Assembly (NCBI RefSeq): GCF_000204055.1
Contig: NW_006768802.1
Location: 499,612 to 563,611 of the forward strand
Length of the DNA: 64,000 bases
DNA from: Melampsora larici-populina 98AG31
Lineage: Eukaryota; Basidiomycota; Pucciniomycetes; Pucciniales; Melampsoraceae
Direction of reading: 5' to 3'
Of the stretch, positions 55,171 to 64,000 are shown in pieces. The notes under the pieces are model-generated. The model worked only from the letters and a program-made list of their open reading frames with translations. It was not told where the DNA came from and made no database searches. The translations under genes and the position numbers were made by a program. Position 1 is the first letter of the stretch, and each line of letters begins with the position of its first letter.

Positions 55171-56499
55171 TAAATAAGTCACTTTTTGGAAATCTAAATT
55201 TTGTATTATATCCTTTTGATAATCTTATCATGATTGAAAAGAAGCAATTGAATCAAACATGAGGACAGATAAATACTAGAATCTTCAATTGATATTGAAT
55301 TTTTGTGAGAATTGAATTCAGTACTTGTTTGTTTTTTCACTGTGATCTAAACCATCTTGTATACCAAGGTGCAGTTTCAATATGTATAGCTCTTTGAATT
55401 CCTTCTTTTAATTCTTTATAATGATTTAGAAAAGAGTCTTATTACCCATAAGAGAGGTACATACCTTTTCAAACCACTCGGAAGACATTTCCAAAGTGAG
55501 CTCCAATTATCAGGACCGCAAGCCACCTGTTGCCCTGAATAAATCATAAGCTTGATATAGAGAAATAGGTGAAATGTAAAGATAAGAAAAGGATTACCAA
55601 CCGGATTGGACAAGGTTGAGGAAAGAAGTCGTTGTCAATCATCTTTTAACGAGTTTGTAATGATCATTCTGAATTCCTATTCATGGGGGGTGTGACTGAT
55701 GTCGATGGTCAAACTCAACCATGGCAATTTTTATGTTTAAATTCGATCAAACCATAACAGCGCAAAACTCATCTTGCAAGTTCAACTCTCATTTTATAAC
55801 CCGAAAGTTTTGTAATGGTTAGTACGTACCTACATCCCGCTAGGTTTGGCTTATCTAAAGCCCGACGGTTTATGGAATTTAAACTCCCTTTCGACTCATG
55901 ACCAGGGTGATAGTGAAATGTTTGATGGAACTGAGCTTCGCCATAATCCTGTCTTTACCCTCTTTTGCAATGTTTGAGTCTGACGCGATCGATAAGTCTA
56001 ACTTTATGATCTTGATTCGATCCTAACATTCAAAGAAACGTTTCCAAGTCGCTAGGGTCGGAAATTAATGGGCTCCGGAGTGTAACGGGTTTTCATAATG
56101 GAATGCTCTTGTTTCGGTTGCAGCCATTTCACTCCCAAGGGATGCAGTGGCAAATTGACTATAAATCTCCATCCTTCTTTCTCATCAATGCTCTCAACAG
56201 CCATACCGCGATCAATCCACCTGATCTTTATAGTTCTGAGCCCTGATTATTCAGTGTGAGTTTTTAAACGATATTCTAGTGATTTAGTAGATTGAGGATT
56301 GTTTTACATGACCCCGTAGGCAATTCCACGATACCACTCAGCACCAGTGCGATCTCGCAATCTTTGAAAGTTGAAACCTAGGTGGGTATACACGTTTTTC
56401 TTTTCTTTTCGCATTCCAAGACCAGATTGAACTAGACTTTACAATCATGAACAATTGATGATTTAATGATGAATTTCATGAAAACTAGACACCGAAAAC
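55171..56499. other. Intergenic, no gene recognised
   Basis: A minus-strand segment at 55416-55613 (GQQVACGPDNWSSLWKCLPS between splice-like sites) might be one exon of an unrecognised or decayed gene. 56120-56480 may hold 5' exons or promoter of the gene starting at 56500. No firm feature. Confidence 0.3.
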
Positions 56500-56676
56500 A
56501 TGTCTGATGCATTGAAATTCATCGGAGCTTTATTATTCGCCATCACATTTTTGATAAATGGTTTGACCGCCATGCCTTACGTACACGTGGGTTACTACGA
56601 CGTTTTGATCAATCAAGTGCATGAGATACGAGAAGGACCTTTTGCGTGGGAGTGGAGGACTAAAAACACGCAATAC

Positions 56677-57484
56677 TCAGCATGAGCCCCGTTTCCCGCG
56701 GGCTCGGGGATCTCCGGCTTCCGTACCGTCGGTACGGTGCCTCGGGCTAGGTATCTCAGCCCCCCGGCACCGTACCGACTCCGACGGAGCGGGGACCGGG
56801 CAAGAGTATGAGGATCCCCGGTTTTTATCGGGGAACCGAGCTATAGCAGAGAGCTGTAGAATCGAGGGCAGATAGGGAGAAATGAAAGGTGAGGAAGGCC
56901 TCGTAACAACTCATACATCAGTATAAGGAATCAAATACAATGAAATACCTGTACGAAACAGTAGAATATCAGCCGGAACTTGCTCGTGAAGCAGATTTAT
57001 GAATTTTTTTGATCTAGCAAGCTCTACCGACTAACACTCGACGGGGAACCGACGGGGAACCGATATTTCGGTACACTGCACAGATGTAGTATTTTTCGGC
57101 TATGCAAAATGATTAGAATTAATGTCAAAAATAATTAAAAATGCTATGTTAATGCATAAAAATGCACCATTAATGCACCATTAATGAAAAAAAATGCAGC
57201 ATCAATGCAGAAAAATGCAGTGTTAATGCACATGCAGAATGAATGCAGAATTCCACCTTTTTCAATTTTTTTTGTCCTTCAGGTCAATCATTTTTCACTT
57301 GGGAAAAATACTACATTTTCCCAGTGGTAGGCCCCCGATTTTCGGTGGCGGGGGGCGGTCTGAAGACGTACATGAAGATCCCCGACGGGGAGGGGTCGGC
57401 TCGGAAGCCGGGATGCATTTCCAAAAAGTGCTCGGGGTGGATTTTCGCCGGTCCCCGCTCCCGAGCGAGCGGGGCTCATGCTGA
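56677..57484. mobile_element. hAT-like non-autonomous element, 808 bp
   Basis: The 8-bp TSD CGCAATAC lies at 56669-56676 and 57485-57492. The ends TCAGCATGAGCCCCG and CGGGGCTCATGCTGA are perfect inverted repeats (15 bp), followed by further GC-rich, partly inverted sequence (GGGGATC, CCGGC and GGTACGG/CCGTACC palindromes near 56725-56775). The core is AT-rich and has the AATGCA array listed below. No transposase. Confidence 0.87.
57120..57250 (+). repeat. AATGCA-type short tandem array inside the hAT-like element
   Basis: Many copies of AATGCA(C/G)(C/A)ATTAATG or AAAAATGCAG in about 130 bp, both as AATGCACCATT and AATGCAG variants. Such sub-terminal arrays can be transposase binding sites in hAT elements; that role is inferred. 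Confidence 0.7.
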
Positions 57485-57789
57485 CGCAATACGGCAAGGA
57501 GGTCATGGCACCACAATTTCAGATAGCTCGGGACGCAGACTGGACACACTACTTGATCAAAATTAAGGATCAAGATAAGGGTCATGTTAGAAACAGGTTT
57601 TTGGTCAGCAAGGAAGCTGGCGTAAACAAATGGTCGGATCTAAAGGACGTCATTGATCCTACCACAGATTTTAAGGAGGTTGACGGAGTGCTAGCCTTTG
57701 AGGTCAAGGTTGAGCCTGCACCCCCACCAGGTGAATCCGCACCAGTTCCATCCCCATCAGGTCGTCGTGCATCCGCAAGACGTGCATAA

Positions 57790-60740
57790 AGCGGTGGAGA
57801 AGTCTCTGCCAGCTTAACATGGTCAGATTGATCTTGATTGTCCAATTTTCAAGTGACACTTTTATATTGATCTCATCTCTTTTCTGCTCTACATGTGACT
57901 AGATTTATTTTTTTCAAGAAGATCTTGACTCGCACTATCGTATAACAACTATGGTGACAATACTTGAGATTACTTTAATGAATAAATTGTCAAATACATT
58001 GAGATTTAATTGTTATTATGATGAATTCTGGGATTTGTAAACACGTTGAATTGGGATTATATGTTGCAGTGTGCTCTACAACTAGTTTTGTTACTGGAAA
58101 TGGAGAAGCAGGTGGGATGTTGATGAGACCTGAGAGGCATCAAGAGAGTGACTTGATCAACTTCATGCCCATTGAGTTCCCCAGTGACAGTCCTGGACAC
58201 TGGGCCCAACTATGTGAAGCTCTCTGAAGCCAGTTGGACACCATCTTATAAGCATCTGAGGATAGTGGTTGCAAAGTCTTTGAGAGTACACAGCTTACCT
58301 AAGGTTTTTGACATGTGGCACACTAATGGTTCTTGTCCTAATTTGAATCACTGAAATATTACTTTGAACTTCTTTTTTTGTTTATTAAGCTTTGAATTCT
58401 TTCAAGATCATTAGCACTAAGCAACAGACTTCTCTTATTCTTTTTAAGATTATTCATTGATGAATTCTTAATAAGAGTACCACTCTTTCAATTTGAATGA
58501 CTAGAGAACCGGCGGGCATGCCCGCCAGACGGCACCGGGTCCCTACCCAGGCTGCTTGTTGAAAAATTCATGTCCATCATTGGAACATATTCTTCGTCTT
58601 ATCAGTAACTCTTTCATTGACACTCAACAACAACTTAGTTCAACTCGAGTTGATGTCATCAAGTAAAATCTAAGCAATATAGAATTTTTACTTGCAGTAA
58701 AGGCCATAGTTCCACAAAAACAGATGATTACACTTGGTCTGTTGAACCGAGTTCAACAAAAATTATGCTTGTGGTGGAAAGTTTTCCCTACGCTGTGGAA
58801 TTTTCACATATATTAATTAAGTACATGATATTTGGAAAGCATTGCATACCTGCCTCAAGGTGAGTGAAGATGCCAGTAAACTAAAACATGAGGGTTGATT
58901 GCCCATAGCCGATGAACAAAATGAAAATGAAGAAGGGAATGAGCAAAGTTGCATCACATATACAAAATCTGTTGTTTCTGGCGTCAAACTCAACCATGTA
59001 CCCAGTGACAACCAACTCTCGATTAACTTGAAAGAGAGTTGGAACGGCGAGTAGATTTCGAAGAGGTCGCATGTAACAAGCTACCTTAAATACAATGATT
59101 CCCCTGGACTGATACACAAAATGTCAGTGACGCGTTAGTGACGGCAAAATCATGAGACCCACGGCATTGGCATCATCTGAGTGCTCGAGTATAGCCACCA
59201 CAGCCGGTTTAACATAGGACTATTCCTGCAAAGTACAATGGTCTACAATAATTTCCAGACCTGAAATTGTGGTGTTGTTTGCCAGGAACCTTTAACATAG
59301 CAAGAAGTCGTGACCAACATAGCATGATCAACTTCATAAAAAAAGTTGGAGATGAGTCGTTGAGATTGGACACTACCATTCTAGAGTTTAGAACTTGGTT
59401 TGCAGTAAACTCGGTTCATTGGCGTAGGCAAAAAAATTGATTTGGTACTTGCAGGCGCCTTGAATGCTGATCAAAACACCATTAGCGCGAGCAAATAGCA
59501 TCAAGACAATTGATTAACGTACAAGAGTATATGATTCTTGTTCCCTTTCATGTTTGCAAAACAACCAGGATTTGTGTTCACAACTTTTCTCCTTGGGGCC
59601 AAACAAAAGCAAATGCTGGTTATCTTCAAACATCTCGGATTATATATCATTATCAAATGATAAGATATCAGGTTTGTTGATTTCACCATTCTGTTATGCC
59701 ATATTGCTTTTCAGTTGTCTTTGTTCCAAAAGCATCAAAACAGGTGATGTGGTAGAAAATTGAGCCCTTCAGTATTGAGTACCACAATGTATTAGGCTAA
59801 ATGAATTGAAGAACAGTGTTAAGAAAGGATTGGAAAAGGAGATTGAAATGGAAGTAGGGGAGAATTTTTTTCGGAAGGGGTTGACGAATTGGAACAGAGC
59901 ACCAAAAAGATCAACCTTATATACATTTTCTTGGAAGTCAAAGGCAAAAAGAGAAGTAGAATGTAAACGGGTGAGGAGGTGAAAAGCCACCCGACATGTG
60001 AGGGGCATGTGAGGTGAAAGACAATGACCATGCAGCCACATTTGCATTACTTTCAGAAAAAGTAGGTGCATATGTGGAACAAAATGGAAAAGCACAAAAG
60101 AATTTCGCCTCCTTTAGTAACATCAAACAAAGGCAAAGGGTAGCGGTAGATGCTTTATCAAGACAAGGTGCATCAATTGGCGGAGACATTGAAAAATAGA
60201 ACGGCAAAGGCAATGAGGAAAAGAAACTCCATGCGATTGGCGTCTGAAAAATCTGTACCAACACATGGGAATTGATCAACAACAGAAATTGAATGGTTCT
60301 TTTGAATTGTAGTAATGAAAAGTCGAATCGAGATGCAAAAGAACAAAGAGCAAGGGGTAGCGAATATGATATATAATGGGTCCCAAAGTACATAACAGAC
60401 TGGAAAAGGAAGCACAAACCGGGACTTGGAGTACCAAAAGTGGCGAGTCGGGATTGCATCTTTTTAGTTTAGAGATTTGTAGAATCTACATAACCCAAAT
60501 CAACCTCTACTAATTTCTTTTCTTCTTTAACTCTAGGACTTTTAATCATCCTAATGGCTTAGTATGATCACTCTTAATCCCCATTGAATGTTTTTTAAAT
60601 AACTTCTTAGGTTCAACATTCACTTCATCCTTCCCAAATTCACTTTGTCCAATCACAGATCTAGGTCTATACCTTAAACCACCCTCAGTTTGAATTTTGA
60701 TACTAGCTTATGCTGTCTTTGGTCTTAAATAGGACATTGA
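57790..60740. other. Repeat-rich intergenic, no gene recognised
   Basis: Contains the 3' UTR of the interrupted secreted-protein gene and several open segments (58018-58354; 58560-58860, reading LEHILRLISNSFIDTQQQ...; and minus 59938-60459) whose products I cannot place and which lack splice support. The style suggests decayed transposon proteins. A 16-bp palindrome is listed separately. Confidence 0.35.
58511..58526. repeat. 16-bp perfect palindrome
   Basis: GGCGGGCATGCCCGCC in an otherwise AT-rich region, followed by a GC-rich GGCACCGGGTCCC stretch. It may be the terminus of an unrecognised element. Confidence 0.6.
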
Positions 60741-61363
60741 CACTGTAAACATCATTCAACTTCCCCAATTTGGCAGAGGAAAATGATTAATAGTACAGTT
60801 TTTCATAAAATAATCTAATACTGCACACCTGGGCCATTTCACCCACACTACATATGTGCAGAAAGCTAAGTCAATAGTTGTCTATCATGTACATACAGGT
60901 CTGCTCAGTTTTTTGCCCATCAGAATAAATAAATCACATGTTATACCACATGTAACTTTTTCGACTTTGAATTTTTTTTCCCAAAAATTCACTACATATA
61001 ATTCTGTAGCTGCTCAGGCAATATTGTTGAAGCTATGTCTTAGTAACAGAAAGTGTGTTACATGCAGTTGAGTTGATGAGATCACACCAAAACATTGAGT
61101 CAGTGTATGTAGTCAATCTTTTGGAAGCTTTTTTCAATCTGAAAGAAGTTACAGCATGTATTACATATGAATAACTTGTCCTGATGAGCAGATAACTGAG
61201 CAGAACTGTATGTACATGATAACCACATATTCACTGAGCCTGCTACACATATGTAGTGTGGGTGTTATGGCTCAGGTGTGGAGTGATAGACCATTTTATG
61301 ACAAATCATACTCCCAATCATTTTTCCCTGCCCACTTGGGGAACCCGAATAATGTCTGCAGTG
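60741..61363. mobile_element. CACTG-ended foldback element, copy 2 (inverted orientation)
   Basis: It begins CACTGTAAACATCATTCAAC and ends ATAATGTCTGCAGTG. Its right half is the reverse complement of the left half of copy 1 (for example the CACATATGTAGTGTGGGTGT / ACACCCACACTACATATGTG words), so it lies in the opposite orientation. It has the same length, 623 bp. Flanks are TGA on the left and TTGA on the right, not a clean 3-bp TSD. Confidence 0.83.
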
Positions 61364-61757
61364 TTGATCATCTGCTGGTTTTCTTGGACTTTTCATTAAT
61401 GTTTCAGTGGTAGTATTAGTAGTAGTAGCAGCAGCAGCATTAGATTCAATACTTTGATATAGGAGCTGATCTTTTGGTGTAAGAGTTGATTCACAATTGG
61501 AAGGTTGATTAGAAAGATGATCCTTTTTCACTGATTAATTCTTGAATCCAGTAGTATACTTTAAGGACTCCACTAGCTGGATTGAGTGGTGGGTGCCGCA
61601 GTCACAAATGCGGGCTCCATTGAACACAATCCACATAGGATGCTGTAGCTATGCTTATCCAAAGGTCACTTGAGGAGAAAAACTTTGCTAGTGTTTGTTG
61701 GGATCTTAATGCAGCAGAACGTACTTCACAACCACATGTGTATCATCTTATCCATCA

Positions 61758-62378
61758 CACTGCAAACATTATTCAACTTCCCCAAGTGGGTAGGAAAAAA
61801 TGATTGGGAGTATGATTTGTCATAAAATGATCTATCACTCCACACCTGAGCCATAACCCGCACACTACATATGTGTAGCAGGCTCAGTGAATAGGTGGTT
61901 ATCATGTACAAACAGTTCTGCTCAGCTATCAGCTCATCAGGATAAGTTATTCATATGTAATACATGCTGTAACTTTTTTCAGAATGACAAAAGCATTCAA
62001 AATATTGACTACATACACTGACTCAACATTTTGGTGTAATCTCATCAGCTCAACTGCATGTAACATCCTTTCTGTTACTAAGAAACAGCTTCAACAATAT
62101 TGCCTGAGCAGCTACAGAATTAAATGTAGTGAATTTTTGGGACAATTTTTTCAAAGTCATAAAAGTTACATGGTATAACATGTGATTTATTTATTCTGAT
62201 GGGCAAAAGACTGAGCAGACCTGTATGTGCATGATATACAACTATTTACTTAGCTTGCTGCACATATGTAGTGTGGGTGTTATAGCCCAGGTGTGCAGTA
62301 TTGGATCCTTTTATGACAAATTGTACTATTGATCAGTTTCTTCTTTGAACTTGGGGAACTTGAATGATGTTCACAGTG
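61758..62378. mobile_element. CACTG-ended foldback element, copy 3
   Basis: It begins CACTGCAAACATTATTCAAC and ends TTGAATGATGTTCACAGTG, 621 bp, in the same orientation as copy 1 and very similar to it along its length. Flanking triplets are TCA and TTA (imperfect). About 395 bp separates it from copy 2; that spacer (61364-61757) holds only a trinucleotide (GTA/GCA) run near 61410-61440 and no gene. Confidence 0.85.
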
Positions 62379-62569
62379 TTATGGGTAACACGAGGCTAGC
62401 CCAAGTATAGCACACAGTGTGGAAACCCAGAACAAATCAGAGCAATCTGACGGGGGATGTTAGATTGGTGCTGCTGGTAGCAAGGAAAAGGAAATGAATG
62501 GGGCTGGGCTGGGCTGGATATGTTGGCCATGCTGCTTGCAAAGCTGCCACAGTTACTTTACTGTTTACA

Positions 62570-63000
62570 GTAAAGTGACGCTGAAGTAACTTTTTTTCCA
62601 GTATCAGTATCTCAATACTTAGTATTGGTCTGACCAATACTTTACTCCCAGGTCCCTGGGACGGTATTGTCAATTTCAATATTGTATTGAGTATAGTATC
62701 AGAAAACCAATACTTTACCCAACAGTTGCTGGAAAAGTATTGGTCAATGATTTCTCCCATTTAGGCTTAGATACCAAGTACAGTATTGGTATTGTGGCGC
62801 AAATACCAATACAGTATTGGGTATAGTAACAGTATTGCTTCAAGATACATTAATTGAGGCGAGTCTTGTTGGTATCGTGGACTTTGATAAGGTATCAAAC
62901 ATAGTATTGTTCAACCAATACTTTACTGCCAACCAGATTTTACAGTATTGTCTTTTTGATACTTTACTGGGTATCACCAATATGATACCAGTAAATTAAC
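62570..63000. repeat. Cluster of CAGTATTGG / CCAATACT words on both strands
   Basis: About 20 occurrences of the core AGTATTG or CAATACT in 430 bp, in both orientations and often next to TTTACT or GTATAGTA. Neighbouring copies form many alternative short hairpins. The block is not an exact tandem repeat and has no coding potential. Confidence 0.65.
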
Positions 63001-63239
63001 TGTGGTAGTGTTGCTGCTTGTGAGGTCTGGTTGTGGTGAGATCCAGGATTGTGAGGAATGATGATGATTTTCAGAAGAGTTAATGTCACATACCCTTGGA
63101 GAGGGGTGAAAATATCCTTGCCCTAAGCCTAACCCCCTAAGCTTATGCTTGACCCCTAACACTTTCAATATAAGAGTACATCAAGCATCATTTTGTCTCA
63201 TTGATTGATACTCATATGGTTCTGTTTTAACATGAAAGA

Positions 63240-63640
63240 TATTCAGTAATCTAACTGCTATACAATAATTCCGTCAATGTTGTCAGCTTGTAGAGATCAT
63301 CAATGCTGAGACAGCTACACTACAATACGCTACCATATGTTTTGTGTGTAGCATAGCTGTATGCAGTTAACAAGAATTTGACCTTTATGATAGTGTAGCT
63401 TTTCAAGTTACACTACACTACAAGCCACTGTATCTGATTTCTGTGCCTCTACACTATGCTACAGGGCCAAAATTTGGTCAGCTGGAGATTTTCTGGGACT
63501 CTGTGTAGGGTAGCTGGAATTCATTCATTCTGATTCAGGTTAGCTGTAGCTTAGCGGCATGTTCTCAGCTACACTATATTATGTTATCAGCTACGGGTAG
63601 ATTAGCTGTCTTGGCATTGCTATCATCTCTCATTCTCTCA
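63240..63640. repeat. Cluster of GTAGC / GCTACACTA words
   Basis: Repeated words such as GCTACACTA, TACACTACA, GTAGCTG and AGCTGTAGC occur on both strands over 400 bp. It resembles the sub-terminal or internal region of a MITE family, but I could not find clear ends. Confidence 0.5.
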
Positions 63641-63669
63641 ATGCTGCAAAAAATACCACTGCAATCAGT

Positions 63670-64000
63670 CTACCTGTCAGTCATTAGAACAGTATAGCCA
63701 TTTAGAAGTAGCACCACACTCTTATCTTCACACAATTTCACACAATGCAATGACGGTAGGATGTTAACAAAGGTTTGTGCTTTAATAGATACCAACTGTG
63801 CTTTGTATTTAATAATAGACCTGTTGGGACAGTGCTTGACTTTGAAGTGCCATTGGCAACCCACTACCAGTGCATCCAGTGGTTGGTTAATGATTTTCCA
63901 GACTTTCTTATGGTCCATGTTGCCCATCTCTTTATCACATGATTTGATCCACTCTGCTACATCAGAGCTTTTCATAGCCTGTTCATAAGTACCTGGTTAT
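63670..64000 (-). pseudogene. Ty1/copia reverse transcriptase fragment at the window edge
   Basis: The minus-strand frame reads EAMKSSDVAEWIKSCDKEMG, NMDHKKVWKIINQPLDALVV, then GCQWHFKVKHCPNRSIIKYK and AQLV. This is the start of the copia RT domain (pattern W..A...E......N.TW.LV..P.......KWVF.IK...DG...RYKARLVA.G). Downstream the frame degenerates (the expected VAKGF and active-site regions are missing), so it is a relic. Its 5' side may continue right of the window. Confidence 0.8.

Larger units (their letters stand above)
56500..57789 (+). pseudogene. Predicted secreted protein gene split by a transposon
   Basis: The first part, 56500-56676, begins MSDALKFIGALLFAITFLIN (signal peptide or anchor) and runs VHVGYYDVLINQVHEIREG. 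The second part, 57493-57789, continues with VMAPQFQIARDADWTHYLIK and NRFLVSKEAGVNKWSDLKDV and ends in a Pro/Ser-rich tail. Removing the 808-bp insert and one CGCAATAC copy rejoins the two in one open frame of about 160 residues. No family recognised. As it stands the frame ends 12 codons after the insertion begins, at about 56685, so a short truncated secreted product is the most that could be made unless the insert is spliced out. Confidence 0.75.

Noticed and set aside
59769..60459. Overlapping minus-strand ORFs up to 173 residues
   Set aside because: No recognisable domain, hydrophobic by T-rich composition, and no consistent start or splice signals.
61265..61531. ORF with Ala/Thr-rich run beside foldback copy 2
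   Set aside because: It reads through the end of the foldback element into a trinucleotide run; no gene-like feature.

Overview
This window looks like a chromosomal segment of a basidiomycete fungus, most likely a rust (Pucciniales). That identification is inference. The supporting signs are: genes with many short GT-AG introns; long AT-rich intergenic stretches; several small, lineage-specific secreted or membrane-anchored proteins; and dense nested transposons typical of bloated rust genomes (Harbinger, hAT, gypsy, copia, LINE, DIRS-type and foldback elements). No bacterial-style operons, CRISPR arrays or origins are visible.

Layout, left to right. At 1-8.9 kb there is conserved housekeeping content: the 3' exons of a prenylated ubiquitin-fold protein (UBL3/MUB type), an Elongin C gene with one problematic intron, an intron-containing tRNA-Met(CAU), a complete seven-exon long-form tRNase Z, and a small secreted protein gene. 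At 10.2-16.9 kb there is a 6.7-kb Harbinger-type transposon with TIRs and an AAT target-site duplication (TSD). Its transposase exon was later hit by a second, 772-bp Harbinger-type element with an ACT TSD. The large element sits in the last exon of a small-protein gene (16.9-17.7 kb) whose intact paralog lies at 22.8-23.7 kb. Between the paralogs are a gypsy RNase H relic and a hAT transposase relic that is itself split by a probable solo LTR.

At 25.4-45.6 kb there is a well-preserved nine-exon D-2-hydroxyglutarate dehydrogenase gene and two seven-exon P450 paralogs in the same orientation. The P450s are about 13 kb apart. Between them lie a LINE fragment, a DIRS-type tyrosine-recombinase retrotransposon (gag, RT-RNase H, recombinase) interrupted by a 1.5-kb hAT-like element, and a secreted Thr/Pro repeat protein gene.

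At 45.6-64 kb there is an eight-exon gene of unknown function, a divergent tentative gene with a possible SAM-like C-terminus, three copies of a ~620-bp CACTG-ended foldback element, a pseudogene of the endocytic adaptor SLA2/HIP1R, a predicted secreted protein gene split by an 808-bp hAT-like element with an 8-bp TSD, motif-rich non-coding repeats, and a copia RT fragment at the right edge.

The unifying theme is the insertion record. Four insertions can be dated relative to a host or element reading frame, because removing the insert plus one TSD copy restores an open frame. I found no clearly new multi-gene system. The most useful leads are the lineage-specific paralog pair, the unknown eight-exon gene, the foldback family and the small hairpin family. 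Exon coordinates come from reading splice sites and phases by eye, not from transcript data.
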